A DNA stretch of 64,000 nt from Castellaniella sp044508625. GTDB lineage: Bacteria > Pseudomonadota > Gammaproteobacteria > Burkholderiales > Burkholderiaceae_B. The position numbers and the translations under genes were made by a program. Location of the stretch: the NCBI GenBank assembly GCA_044508625.1, contig JBIQHJ010000006.1, forward strand, positions 61,582-125,581, written 5' to 3'. Shown here piece by piece: positions 15,152 to 23,854 of the stretch (within the stretch, counting starts at the first letter, position 1; each line of letters begins with the position of its first letter). The notes beneath the pieces are model-generated. The model was given only the letters and a program-made list of their open reading frames with translations. It was not told where the DNA came from and did no database searches.

Positions 15152-16039
15152 ATGATCTGGAACTTCACAAAGATGCACGGCGCGGGCAATGATTTCATCA
15201 TGCTCGATGGCGTGCGCCAGCCCATCCACATGACGCCCGAGCGGGCCCGGGCGCTGGCCGACCGCCATTTCGGCATCGGCGCCGACCAGATCCTGCTGGT
15301 CGAGGAGCCCCTGCACCCCGAGGCCGACTTCCGCTATCGCATCTTCAACGCCGACGGCGGCGAGGTCGAGCATTGCGGCAACGGCGCACGCTGTTTCGTG
15401 CGCTTCGTCCATGAGCAGGGCCTCTCGCACCGCAATCCGCTGCGCGCCGAGATCAGCACCGGCCTGATCGTGCTCGAGGAGACCGCCGACGGCGAGGTGG
15501 CCGTCGACATGGGGCAGACCCGCTTCGAGCCCGCCGATCTGCATTTCGACGCCCGCGGGCTCGAGACCCGCGTCTGCGGGGAGGATACGCTCTACCGGCT
15601 CGATGCGGCCGGCCACGAGGGCCTGCTGTGGTCGCTGGTGGCGATATCCAATCCGCATGCCGTGCTCCAGGTCGAGGACGTGGACCTCTATCCGGTGGGC
15701 GCCGTCGGCCCGGCCATCGAGTCGCACCCGCGCTTCGCGCAGCGGGTGAACGTCGGCTTCATGCAGGTCCTCGGGCCGCACCACATCCGCCTGCGCGTCC
15801 ACGAGCGCGGCGCGGGCGAGACCCTGGCCTGCGGCACGGGCGCCTGCGCGGCGGCCGTGGCGGGCATGCGCCGCGGCCTGCTCGAAAACCCCGTGCGGGT
15901 CGACACGCGCGGCGGCACGCTGCACATCGACTGGCGGGATGGCCGCCTGCGCATGCGCGGGCCGGCCGCCACCGTCTTCAACGGCCAGGTCGACATCGAC
16001 GCCCTGGCCGCAACCATCAGGGGATCCACCAGGACATGA
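15152..16039 (+). CDS. dapF: diaminopimelate epimerase
   Basis: This 295-residue enzyme converts LL- to meso-diaminopimelate for lysine and peptidoglycan. The two catalytic Cys are in HCGNGARCF and LACGTGACAA. Length and opening MIWNFTKMHGAGNDFI are typical. The stop overlaps the start of the DUF484 gene (ATGA), and xerC follows, the usual proteobacterial dapF-DUF484-xerC order. Confidence 0.98.
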   Translation: MIWNFTKMHGAGNDFIMLDGVRQPIHMTPERARALADRHFGIGADQILLVEEPLHPEADFRYRIFNADGGEVEHCGNGARCFVRFVHEQGLSHRNPLRAEISTGLIVLEETADGEVAVDMGQTRFEPADLHFDARGLETRVCGEDTLYRLDAAGHEGLLWSLVAISNPHAVLQVEDVDLYPVGAVGPAIESHPRFAQRVNVGFMQVLGPHHIRLRVHERGAGETLACGTGACAAAVAGMRRGLLENPVRVDTRGGTLHIDWRDGRLRMRGPAATVFNGQVDIDALAATIRGSTRT

Positions 16040-16722
16040 CTCAAGACGCGCTGACCGCACAGGCTATCGCCGAATACCTCAGCACCCGGCCGGACTTCTT
16101 CGAACAGCACGCCGATCTGTTTGCCACACTGAACGTGCCGCACCCGCACCAGGCGCGCGCGATCTCGCTGGGCGAGCGCCAGATCCTCACCCTGCGCGAC
16201 CGCGCCAAGGAACAGGAACGCCGCCTCGCGCAACTGCTCTACAACGCGGGCGGCAACGAGCGCATCAACCGCGCGATCATGCAATGGTGCGCCCGCATGC
16301 TGGCCGAGCCCGATCCCGCCCGGATTCCGGCGCACATCATCCGCAGCCTGGGCGACTTGTTCGACCTGCCCGCGCTGGCCCTGCGCGTCTGGGACCTGCC
16401 CCTCCTGGCCGACAGCGAATTCGCGCAGGACGTCACCCCGGGGATCCGCGACTATGCGGGCGCGCTCGAGCATCCGTACTGCGGACCGCTCGCCGGCCAG
16501 GAGGCCGCCGCCTGGCTGGGCTCGCCGCCCGCCTCGGTGGCGATCATGGCGCTGCGCCCCCTCGCCGGCCAGGCGCCGATCGGCCTGCTGGTGCTGGGGT
16601 CAGGGGATCCCGAACGGTTCACCGACGACATGGGCACCGCCTTCCTCGAGACCATCGCGCTGCTGGCGGGCGCGGCGCTGGGCCGGCTGGCCGCCCCCGT
16701 CCCCGCGCCCGGCGCCGCCTGA
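16036..16722 (+). CDS. DUF484 family protein
   Basis: This 228-residue protein has the family N-terminus (IAEYLSTRPDFFEQHADLFATLNVPH), a short helical linker around residues 45-75 and a GAF-like C-terminal half ending in ETIALLAGAALGRL. No catalytic residues are evident. Genes of this family sit between dapF and xerC across Proteobacteria. The function is unknown, and the GAF-like fold suggests ligand sensing or a structural role. Translationally coupled to dapF by an ATGA overlap. Confidence 0.9.
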   Translation: MTQDALTAQAIAEYLSTRPDFFEQHADLFATLNVPHPHQARAISLGERQILTLRDRAKEQERRLAQLLYNAGGNERINRAIMQWCARMLAEPDPARIPAHIIRSLGDLFDLPALALRVWDLPLLADSEFAQDVTPGIRDYAGALEHPYCGPLAGQEAAAWLGSPPASVAIMALRPLAGQAPIGLLVLGSGDPERFTDDMGTAFLETIALLAGAALGRLAAPVPAPGAA

Positions 16723-16736
16723 GGGGCGGGGGCCGC

Positions 16737-17696
16737 ATGGCCGCCGGCGACGATACCCTGGTCGAGGCCTGGCTGGCCCTGCTGGGCGAGCAGCGGCGCT
16801 ATGCGGCGCACACCATCGCGGGCTATCGCCGCGACCTGGCGGCCCTGCGGCGCTGCCATCCAGGCCTGGCGCTGGACGCGTTCACGGAATCGCACATCCG
16901 CCAGGCGCTCGGGCGCCTGCATGCCCAGGGCCTCAAGCCGCGCAGCCTCGCGCGCGCCCTGGCGGCGTGGCGCGGCTATTTCGAATGGCGCGCCCCCACG
17001 GCCGGCCTCGAGCGCAATCCCGCCCACGGGGTGCGCGCGCCGCGGATACCGCGCACGCTGCCCAAGGCCCTGTCGGTGGACCACGCCCAGGCCCTGCTCG
17101 ATCGCAGCGGCCTGCCGCCCGTCGAATCGATCATCGAGCGGCGCGACCTGGCGATGTTCGAGGTCCTGTATTCCAGCGGCTTGCGGCTGGCCGAGCTGGT
17201 GGGGCTGGACCACGTCCCGCTGCGCGAGGGCGGCTACGTCTCGCATAGCTGGATCCAGCTCGACGAGGGCGAGGCGGTGGTGCGCGGCAAGGGCGGCAAG
17301 ACGCGCATCGTCCCCCTCGGCGGCCGGGCGGTCGAGGCGGTGCGCGCCTGGCTGGCCGTCCGCGCCGAGCTGCTGCCCCCGCAGCCCGATCCCGGCACCC
17401 GCGCCGCGCTGTTCCTGGGCGCGCGCGGGGCGCGCATCAGCCCGCGCGTGGTGCAGTTGCAGCTCGACCGGCTCGCCCGGCGCGTCGGCCTGCCCCTGCG
17501 CGTGCATCCGCACAGCCTGCGCCACAGTTTCGCCAGCCACCTGCTGCAATCCGCGCAGGACCTGCGCGCGGTCCAGGAACTGCTGGGCCACGCGAACATC
17601 TCGACCACCCAGATCTACACCCGGCTGGATTTCCAGCACCTGGCCGCGAGCTACGACCAGGCGCACCCGCGGGCCCACCGCAAGCCGCGGAAATAG
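16737..17696 (+). CDS. xerC: tyrosine recombinase XerC
   Basis: This 319-residue recombinase resolves chromosome dimers with XerD. It has an N-terminal SAM-like core-binding domain (about residues 1-100) and a catalytic domain. Catalytic residues are visible as Arg in SSGLRLAEL, Lys in GKGGKTRIV, HSLRHSFASHLL, the second His in LLGHANIS and the nucleophile Tyr in QIYTRLD. The ATG at 16737 lies 14 bp after DUF484, with only a G-rich sequence as a ribosome site. Position in the dapF cluster makes XerC rather than XerD or a phage integrase the right call. Confidence 0.95.
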   Translation: MAAGDDTLVEAWLALLGEQRRYAAHTIAGYRRDLAALRRCHPGLALDAFTESHIRQALGRLHAQGLKPRSLARALAAWRGYFEWRAPTAGLERNPAHGVRAPRIPRTLPKALSVDHAQALLDRSGLPPVESIIERRDLAMFEVLYSSGLRLAELVGLDHVPLREGGYVSHSWIQLDEGEAVVRGKGGKTRIVPLGGRAVEAVRAWLAVRAELLPPQPDPGTRAALFLGARGARISPRVVQLQLDRLARRVGLPLRVHPHSLRHSFASHLLQSAQDLRAVQELLGHANISTTQIYTRLDFQHLAASYDQAHPRAHRKPRK

Positions 17697-17717
17697 CCGG
17701 CATCGGCCCGCGCGCCT

Positions 17718-18038
17718 TCATCCGAATATCGTCCTCAGCAAGTCCCAGCCGACGCCGGCCGCCGCGGCGATCACGCCCGCCCCGGAAAGGCCGATCAGGC
17801 GCGCCGACGGCGCCTTGGCCGCGCCGCGGCCAAGCTGCGCCCCGCGCACGCGGCCGACCCACGCCAGGAGGATCGCGGCCACGCCGAGGAACACGGCCTG
17901 CGCGAGGGGCAGCATGGAGCCGCCCTCGAGGCCGGCGCGCAATGCCAGCAAGGCGCAGACGCCCATCGCCATGGCCGTCCTCTGCCAGGCCAGGCGCGTG
18001 CGCTCGGGCTGCAGGCCGGCATCCCTCGGCGCCATCAT
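17718..18038 (-). CDS. DUF202 membrane protein, second of a tandem pair
   Basis: This 106-residue protein has an N-terminal PERTRLAWQRTAMAMG segment, the DUF202 signature, and about three helices. Two ATGs are adjacent (18038, 18035) and the longer is given. It overlaps the stop of the upstream DUF202 gene by four bases. Members resemble YidG/YidH of enteric bacteria and have no known function. Co-transcription with the enolase-superfamily gene is indicated by the overlaps. Confidence 0.82.
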   Translation of the reverse strand: MMAPRDAGLQPERTRLAWQRTAMAMGVCALLALRAGLEGGSMLPLAQAVFLGVAAILLAWVGRVRGAQLGRGAAKAPSARLIGLSGAGVIAAAAGVGWDLLRTIFG

Positions 18039-18400
18039 TGCAGGCCCAGGATGACGCCGACGCACAGCGCGATGGCGATCGCCGCTCCCGCCACGAGCGG
18101 CAGCAGGACGGATCGCGGCAGCGGGCTCCCAAGGCGCATGGCGATCTCGTTGCCCTTCCAGCGCCTGAACGCCCCGAAAGACAAGAGCGCGGAGGCGACG
18201 ACCAGCGCCAGACTCAGCGCCAGGTTCACCCACTGCGGCTGGAGCCTCGTGGCGAACTGGTGGACCAGCATCGCGCCCGCCAGCAGGGCCAGCGCCGTCC
18301 GGATCCAGGCGAGGAAGGTGCGCTCGTTCGCCAGGGAAAACCGGTAGTCGGGATCGGCGCCCTCCTCCTGCCAATGCCGCCGCGGCCGCCGGGCGCTCAT
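18035..18400 (-). CDS. DUF202 membrane protein, first of a tandem pair
   Basis: This 121-residue, YidH-like protein carries the signature DYRFSLANERTFLAWIRTALALLAGA followed by two further helices. The ATG at 18400 overlaps the stop of the enolase-superfamily gene, and its own stop overlaps the next DUF202 gene. The pair thus mirrors the yidH-yidG arrangement of enteric bacteria. No transport or enzymatic residues are apparent. Confidence 0.85.
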   Translation of the reverse strand: MSARRPRRHWQEEGADPDYRFSLANERTFLAWIRTALALLAGAMLVHQFATRLQPQWVNLALSLALVVASALLSFGAFRRWKGNEIAMRLGSPLPRSVLLPLVAGAAIAIALCVGVILGLQ

Positions 18401-19530
18401 GCCCGCGTCTCCGACACGCGCCGTATGACACTGCCCTCGCGCTGGCGGCCCGGCTCGGGAATGGCGACGCCCAGGCCCGGCTCCGTGCCCGCAGAGGCAA
18501 ATCCATCGCGGATGCACGCCGTGCCCGGCAGGTACAGATCCCGCAGATGGTCGTGGAAGCAATGGTATTCGGCACTGGCGACGTTCGGGCGCGCCGCCGC
18601 GAAATGCAGCGTGGCCGCCTGGGCGATGGACGTCGAAAAGCACTGTGGCGTCGAAGGGATGGCGCGATCCGCTGCCCATCCATCGAGTCGAATGCCTCCC
18701 GTGAAGCCGCCGCACAGCGTCAGGCAGAACTGCAGGAAGGAGACGGCGCCCGCATCCAGGAGCCGCAGGAATTCACCGTGCCTGTATTCCCCCTCGGATG
18801 CGATGACCGGCACGCCATTGCCGTTGAGATGGCGGAGCCCCTCGACCTCATCGGGCGGCAACGGCGATTGCATGGCCGACACGCCGAACGGCTGCAGTTC
18901 CCGCCAGAACTCGCTGGCGGTATCCACAGAGAGCTGATTGACCGCATCGACCCACAGCCGGGCCTGCGCGCCAATGCCCTCGCGCACGGCCGCCACGCGC
19001 AGCAGATCCGCCTCGCGAGGGATGCCGGCCACCTTCATCTTCATCGCCCCGAACCCCCGCTCTCGATACCCGCGAGCCTCGTCGCGCAAATCGGCCAACC
19101 CATGGCCGTCCCTGTAAAGTGCTCCGCTGGCGTACACCGGCGCCTCCGCGCACTGGCCGCCCAAGGCTCGCCACAGCGGCTCGCCACGCTCGCGGGCAAA
19201 GGCGTCCCAAAGCGCCATGTCGGCGGCGCTCCAGGCTGCCGCGCCATCCCAGCCGGCCTGCGCCTGCCCGTCCCGCACGCCTCGATCCCAGATTTCCGAC
19301 GGATGGTCGATGCTGCGGCCGGCAAGGCTCGCGGCGAGTGCGTCCAGGGCATGCATCACCGTGTCGGTGTCGGTGTAGCGAGACCAGGCCTCGCCGATGC
19401 CCCTGGTGCCGCCGGCGAGCTCGAGGACCAGCAGCGGCGCACGCCGCCGCGTCCACCGGAAGGCGGGGTTCCAGGCGCGGCCATCGAGCCGGCGCTCGAA
19501 AAGCCATACCGAAGCACGCTGGATCTTCAT
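18397..19530 (-). CDS. enolase-superfamily (mandelate racemase/muconate cyclase-like) protein
   Basis: This 377-residue protein has a capping domain then an (alpha/beta)7 barrel. The Lys-x-Lys base motif is present (GAMKMKVAG), as is the first metal ligand Asp (LWVDAVNQ) and a Glu in ASEGEYRHG. Where relatives have a metal-ligand Glu before the Pro (xExP) this protein has AMQSPLPPDE, that is Gln. Where mandelate-racemase types have a His (PHxxx) it has TPQCFSTSIAQAATLHFAAA. It may be an altered racemase, epimerase or dehydratase. It lies 7 bp downstream of the ketimine-reductase-like gene in an amino acid catabolic operon; the substrate is unknown. Confidence 0.85.
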   Translation of the reverse strand: MKIQRASVWLFERRLDGRAWNPAFRWTRRRAPLLVLELAGGTRGIGEAWSRYTDTDTVMHALDALAASLAGRSIDHPSEIWDRGVRDGQAQAGWDGAAAWSAADMALWDAFARERGEPLWRALGGQCAEAPVYASGALYRDGHGLADLRDEARGYRERGFGAMKMKVAGIPREADLLRVAAVREGIGAQARLWVDAVNQLSVDTASEFWRELQPFGVSAMQSPLPPDEVEGLRHLNGNGVPVIASEGEYRHGEFLRLLDAGAVSFLQFCLTLCGGFTGGIRLDGWAADRAIPSTPQCFSTSIAQAATLHFAAARPNVASAEYHCFHDHLRDLYLPGTACIRDGFASAGTEPGLGVAIPEPGRQREGSVIRRVSETRA

Positions 19531-19537
19531 GGTTCGA

Positions 19538-20485
19538 TCAGTGTCGGGCCTCGAGGGCCCTCATTGCAACCCGCGCGGCGGCCAAGTCCCAGGCGGCAGT
19601 GCCGACGCTCTTGAACACCGCCGGGCGGGTCCGGCCATGAGGCTCGCGGAGAGCCGCCGCAAGTGAGCGGACGCCGGCCCAGTCGATACCTGCGCGCAGC
19701 AGGTCGCCCGCCTCATGCCGCGCGCCGGCCGGATCATCGGCGTACACATCGCTGCCGTGCAGCGTCGCATGGCCCAGCTCTGCCATTTCGGGCTTGAACG
19801 CGCCTACGCCGATTACCAGGCGATCCGCGCGGGCCGGCTCATTGTAGACCGGGGAAATGCTGGTGGTCAGGGTGATGACGACGTCGATCCCTTCCGGCGT
19901 ATCCTGCGCGCACGGCGACACCAGTTCCGACGCGGCAGCCTTGCAGAAGGCTTCGCTGGCAGCCGGATCCCGTCCACGCACCCGGATACGGCATCGTGGA
20001 TACATCGTCCGCAAGGCTCGCAGGTGGTGGCGCGCCTGTATCCCGGTGCCGATCAGGAGCACGTCCCCGGGCGCACGGCCCAGCAGCGTGCGTATCGCCA
20101 GCAGCGACACGGCGGCGGTCCGGCGGCCGGTGACTTCGGGGCCATCGAGCAGGCAGAGGGGCCGGCCGCTCGCCGAATCACACACGGTGACGATCCCGTG
20201 GATCGTGGGCAAGCCGCGCCTGGAATTGGCCGGCTGCACGTTCGCCAGCTTGTGGATCCCGATGTCGTGCGCCGTGGCCGGCATGCTCAGCATGACACCG
20301 CCGTCCCCCAGCGGCACCACCAGGCGTTCGGGGCTCGCGATGCGGCCGGCATCGTACTCGATCGCCACGAGGGCGAGCTCGTCGACGAGACCGTGAAAAT
20401 CGAGCAGCGAGGCGGTGTGCTCTTGATCGCAGACCGCGAGTTCGGCCCTGGCGGAATCTTCGGTGGAGAGAAAAGGGACGGCCAT
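19538..20485 (-). CDS. ornithine cyclodeaminase/mu-crystallin family protein, probable ketimine reductase
   Basis: This 315-residue protein has substrate-site motif HKLANVQPANSRRGLPTIHG, then EVTGRRTAAVS and a Rossmann loop IGTGIQARHHL. Bacterial members include ornithine cyclodeaminase, alanine dehydrogenase and NAD(P)H-dependent delta1-pyrroline-2-carboxylate/piperideine-2-carboxylate reductases. It is flanked by an enolase-superfamily enzyme and a polar amino acid transporter, so reduction of a cyclic imino acid from proline-, hydroxyproline- or lysine-like substrates is the favoured guess. Cytosolic. Confidence 0.85.
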   Translation of the reverse strand: MAVPFLSTEDSARAELAVCDQEHTASLLDFHGLVDELALVAIEYDAGRIASPERLVVPLGDGGVMLSMPATAHDIGIHKLANVQPANSRRGLPTIHGIVTVCDSASGRPLCLLDGPEVTGRRTAAVSLLAIRTLLGRAPGDVLLIGTGIQARHHLRALRTMYPRCRIRVRGRDPAASEAFCKAAASELVSPCAQDTPEGIDVVITLTTSISPVYNEPARADRLVIGVGAFKPEMAELGHATLHGSDVYADDPAGARHEAGDLLRAGIDWAGVRSLAAALREPHGRTRPAVFKSVGTAAWDLAAARVAMRALEARH

Positions 20486-20513
20486 GTAAATGTCTCGATG
20501 GGAATGGCGCCGC

Positions 20514-21296
20514 TCAGTGGCGGCGTATGTCGGAAAGGAAAGCCTGCGCCCGGGGATGCGACGGACGATCGAAGAACTGCTCCGGGGGCGCCTTTTCCAG
20601 AAGTGTTCCGCGATCCATGAACCAGACCTCGTCCGACACGTCGCGCGCGAATTTCATTTCATGGGTGACGCAGACCATGGTCATGCCTTCAGCGGCGAGC
20701 GCCCTCATGACCGACAGGACCTCGCCCACCATCTCGGGATCCAGCGCGCTGGTCGGTTCGTCGAACAGCATCACCGGCGGATTCATTGCCAAGGCCCGCG
20801 CGATCGCCACACGCTGCTGCTGACCGCCGGACAACTGGTTCGGGTAGGCGTCCGCCTTCTGGGCCAGCCCTACCTTGGATAGGAGATCCAGGGCCAGCCG
20901 ATGCGCCCGCTCGCGAGGCATCCGGTTCACCCAGATCGGGCCGCAAGCCACGTTCTCCAGCACCGAAAGGTGCGGAAACAGATTGAACTGCTGAAACACG
21001 AAGCCGATATGGCTGCGGATGCGATTGATATCGACGCCGCGCCCCTGCACATCCTCGCCGTTGACGCGGATCGACCCCGCGCTGATTCCTTCGAGGCCGT
21101 TCATCGTACGGATCAAGGTCGACTTGCCCGAGCCGGAAGGCCCGCAGAGCACGACGACCTGGCCGGTCTTCACTTCCGCGCTCACGTCGACCAGCGCATG
21201 GTAGTCCCCATACCATTTCTCGATGCCGTCGAGGACGATCATGGCGGCACCCGCGCGAGAGGGCGCCTGCGGGGCGGGCGAGTCGGTCATATTCAT
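20514..21296 (-). CDS. polar amino acid ABC transporter ATP-binding protein
   Basis: This 260-residue ATPase carries Walker A GPSGSGKST, Q-loop FQQFNLFPHLSVLENV, signature LSGGQQQRV and Walker B VMLFDEPTSALDPE. It is closest in style to GlnQ/HisP/AotP. The ATG at 21296 overlaps the stop of the permease (ATGA); a second in-frame ATG lies six bases later. The first 18 or so residues are a non-conserved extension. It energises import by the two permeases and binding protein encoded upstream. Confidence 0.95.
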   Translation of the reverse strand: MNMTDSPAPQAPSRAGAAMIVLDGIEKWYGDYHALVDVSAEVKTGQVVVLCGPSGSGKSTLIRTMNGLEGISAGSIRVNGEDVQGRGVDINRIRSHIGFVFQQFNLFPHLSVLENVACGPIWVNRMPRERAHRLALDLLSKVGLAQKADAYPNQLSGGQQQRVAIARALAMNPPVMLFDEPTSALDPEMVGEVLSVMRALAAEGMTMVCVTHEMKFARDVSDEVWFMDRGTLLEKAPPEQFFDRPSHPRAQAFLSDIRRH

Positions 21297-22024
21297 CGTG
21301 CGGCGGCATCCAGCAGGGAATCGGGAGCGGCGGCCATGGTCCTGACGTTCCGGCGCGCGAGCCGGGCCTCCAGCATCCGGACCGCCTGGGTCAATGCGAA
21401 ACAGATCACGAAATAGATCAGCGACAGGGCGAAGAACACGCTGAACGGCTGCGTGAGTACGCTGTTGTTCACTTGGTTGGCGGCGTACGTGACCTCCTGC
21501 ACCCCGATCACGTAGCCGAGGGACGTGTCCTTTATGGTCGTGACGAACTGGCCGACCATGCTGGGCAGCATGTTCGTCAATGCCTGGGGCAGGATGATCT
21601 TGCGCACGCGCAGCCAATAGCCCATGCCGAGCGCGGATGCGGCCTCGGTCTGCCCGCGCGGGAGCGCTTCGATGCCGGCGCGGACGATCTCGGCCAGGTA
21701 GACCGACTCGAAAATGACGAGCGTCACCGCCATCGTCGTGAAGCCGGCCACCGGCCGCCCCAGGATCATCGGAACGATGAAATAGGCGCCGAAGATCAGC
21801 ATCACCAGCGGAATGCTGCGCACCAGATAGCGTGCCACCGTCGCAGGCATCCGGATCCATCCGTACGGGCTGAGCTGCGCCAGCGCCAGCAGCACGCTGA
21901 GAGGAAACGCCACGCCCACGCCGATCACGGAGAGCAGCAGGGTCGCGGCCACCCCGCCCAGCGGCCCATTCGGATAGGCGCCGACGAGGAACAGCAGCCA
22001 GTAGTCGCTCAGGATGTCGATCAT
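21293..22024 (-). CDS. polar amino acid ABC transporter permease (second)
   Basis: This 243-residue, five-helix permease of the HisM/GlnP type has the coupling-loop segment EALPRGQTEAASALGMGYWLRVRKIILPQAL (positions 21602-21676). It forms the membrane channel with the other permease. The last 30 residues are a divergent hydrophilic tail. Stop and start overlap the ATPase gene by four bases. Confidence 0.93.
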   Translation of the reverse strand: MIDILSDYWLLFLVGAYPNGPLGGVAATLLLSVIGVGVAFPLSVLLALAQLSPYGWIRMPATVARYLVRSIPLVMLIFGAYFIVPMILGRPVAGFTTMAVTLVIFESVYLAEIVRAGIEALPRGQTEAASALGMGYWLRVRKIILPQALTNMLPSMVGQFVTTIKDTSLGYVIGVQEVTYAANQVNNSVLTQPFSVFFALSLIYFVICFALTQAVRMLEARLARRNVRTMAAAPDSLLDAAAR

Positions 22025-22027
22025 GGC

Positions 22028-22702
22028 TCAGCGCCCCTTGATCCGGAAGCGGCGGCCGAGCCAGCCTCCCATGGCGAGCAGGGCGAGCGCCACCACGACA
22101 TAGAGCGCCGTGCTGATGCCATAGGACTCGAAGATCCTGAAGCTTTTGCTTGCCACCTCTTTGGTCACGTAGGTCAGTTCCATGACGCCGAGCACCATGG
22201 CCAGGCTGGTGGTCTTGACCAGCATCACCGCCCCGCTGACCAGCGGCGGGATGGCCACCCGCAGCGCCTGCGGCAGCACCACACGCCGCATGGCGCTGAA
22301 ATAGCTCAGGCCGATCGCCCGGGCGGCTTCCAGTTGCCCGCCGGGAATGCTGCGCAAGCCGCTGCGGATGTCCTCGGAGATATAGGCACCATAGTAGAGA
22401 CCAATGGCCAGCGCGGAAAAGTAGAACTCGCCATCGTTGGCATTGGCCCAGTCCTGCACGGATTGTGGCAGCACGCTGCTCACCCCGAAGTACCACAGGA
22501 AAATATGGACGAGCGGCGGCACGTTGCGCTGGTATTCCACGAATACGATGACGAGGAGCTCAAGGGCCTTGCTCTGCGCCATGCGCAGCAGCGACAGCAG
22601 GAGGCCGATGGCGAACGCCAGCGCCCAGCTCACGGCGGCCAGGGCCAGTGTCAGGGCGAGCCCTTTCAGAAAGAGCGGTCCGTATTCGTCGAGAAGCGGC
22701 AT
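22028..22702 (-). CDS. polar amino acid ABC transporter permease (first)
   Basis: This 224-residue HisQ/GltJ-like permease has the coupling loop GGQLEAARAIGLSY and the FVEYQRNVPPLVHIFLWYFG segment typical of glutamate/aspartate-type channels. It lies 30 bp after the binding-protein gene and 3 bp before the second permease. The GltIJKL-like layout suggests an acidic or polar amino acid substrate, but specificity cannot be read from permeases. Confidence 0.93.
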   Translation of the reverse strand: MPLLDEYGPLFLKGLALTLALAAVSWALAFAIGLLLSLLRMAQSKALELLVIVFVEYQRNVPPLVHIFLWYFGVSSVLPQSVQDWANANDGEFYFSALAIGLYYGAYISEDIRSGLRSIPGGQLEAARAIGLSYFSAMRRVVLPQALRVAIPPLVSGAVMLVKTTSLAMVLGVMELTYVTKEVASKSFRIFESYGISTALYVVVALALLAMGGWLGRRFRIKGR

Positions 22703-22732
22703 GGTGCGGGAACCGTCGATCGGCTATCGTTT

Positions 22733-23554
22733 TCAGCCTTTGATGGGCTCGATCTTGAAAGAACGTTTCATGTCGTACATGGTCCCGGCGCCCAGCCATT
22801 TATCGAAGATCTGCTGAGCCTCGCCCGACGATTCCATGTCGGCCAAGGCCCCGTTGACGGCATCGAGCAGTCCGCTTTCACCCTTTCGGATGCCCAGGCC
22901 CCAGACCTCCTGGCCCACGGGAGGCTCCAGTACCTCATACTGCGCCGCCTTGGGGCCGAGCTTGCTGATCAGCCGCCTCGCAACGATCTCCGACACGCTG
23001 AACGCGTCCACCTTGCCCTGGGCCAAGGCGGTGAAGGCGGTCGGCGTGTCTTCATAGCCGACGAGCTCGGCCCCAGGAACGGAGGCCCTCACGAACCCTT
23101 CGGTGATGCCGCCCTTGGTGAAGCTGACCCGCTTGCCGGCCAGGTCTGCGGTCGACTTGAAGCCCCGATCGGCCTTCACGGTCAGCTTGTGCTGGCTGAT
23201 GTAGTAGCCGCTGGAGTAATCCACCTGCTCGGCGCGCTGGGCCGAATAGCCGAGGCCCGCGGCGAGTATGTCCATGCGGCCCTGCTGCAGCTCCGGAATG
23301 CGCGCCTCGATCGCGACCGGTTTCACCTCCGCCTTCACCCCGAGCCGCCTGGCGATGGCATGGCAGAAATCCACGTCGTAGCCGACCAGCTCGCGCTTGG
23401 CCAGATCCGAATACCCGAACGGCTCGAACGCCCCGAGGACGCCACAGACCAGCGTTCCACGCGATTTGATGTCGGCCAACTGGTCGGCCCGGGCACCGGC
23501 GGACGCCAGGCACATGACCGCGCCCACGAACAGCATTCCATAGCGCTTGTTCAT
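22733..23554 (-). CDS. periplasmic amino acid-binding protein
   Basis: This 273-residue family-3 solute-binding protein has a cleavable signal peptide (cut near ASAGARA-DQL). The hallmark GTLVCGVLGAFEPFGYSD and a mid-protein VGYDVDFCHAIARRLG follow. Binding-pocket residues such as the Arg after RAEQVDYS are plausible for an alpha-amino acid. It is the first gene of the transporter operon; the 300-bp promoter region is shared with the divergent FadR-type regulator, which probably controls it. Confidence 0.92.
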   Translation of the reverse strand: MNKRYGMLFVGAVMCLASAGARADQLADIKSRGTLVCGVLGAFEPFGYSDLAKRELVGYDVDFCHAIARRLGVKAEVKPVAIEARIPELQQGRMDILAAGLGYSAQRAEQVDYSSGYYISQHKLTVKADRGFKSTADLAGKRVSFTKGGITEGFVRASVPGAELVGYEDTPTAFTALAQGKVDAFSVSEIVARRLISKLGPKAAQYEVLEPPVGQEVWGLGIRKGESGLLDAVNGALADMESSGEAQQIFDKWLGAGTMYDMKRSFKIEPIKG

Positions 23555-23854
23555 CGATTTGCTCCTGTGGCGCCCAGGCGCCGATTGGTTGGAAAGAAGA
23601 CCACATCACGAGGCTTGCCGATCCAGGCAAAACCTCTGTCAGGGGTATAAGAGGTCCTATAATTGACCAGATATCCTGTTTTTTCTTATTATCGGTTAAT
23701 ATACAAACCAGAAAAAGCAGGGGGAAACCCGAATTCCTAGGTAATTTGGTAATATTTGAAACCAGATGACCGCGTATCGGTCCAAAGCGGTCATGTCGAA
23801 TCCATCCCGTCTGGTTAGACTAGGAGCATCTCATCCACTCAGGGGCAGGTGGTC
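23555..23854. promoter_or_regulatory. divergent control region with repeated ACCAGA/TCTGGT sites
   Basis: This AT-rich intergenic stretch lies between the ABC operon and its regulator. The hexamer ACCAGA occurs at 23666, 23707 and 23761 and its complement TCTGGT at 23810. A TGGT at 23747 and ACCA at 23761 form a loose dyad. TGGT/ACCA half-sites are typical of FadR-subfamily GntR operators, so these are candidate sites for the adjacent regulator. No confident -35/-10 pair was chosen. Confidence 0.4.

Noticed and set aside
16737..17696. Integrase marking a genomic island
   Set aside because: The position after dapF-DUF484 and the family features identify housekeeping XerC.
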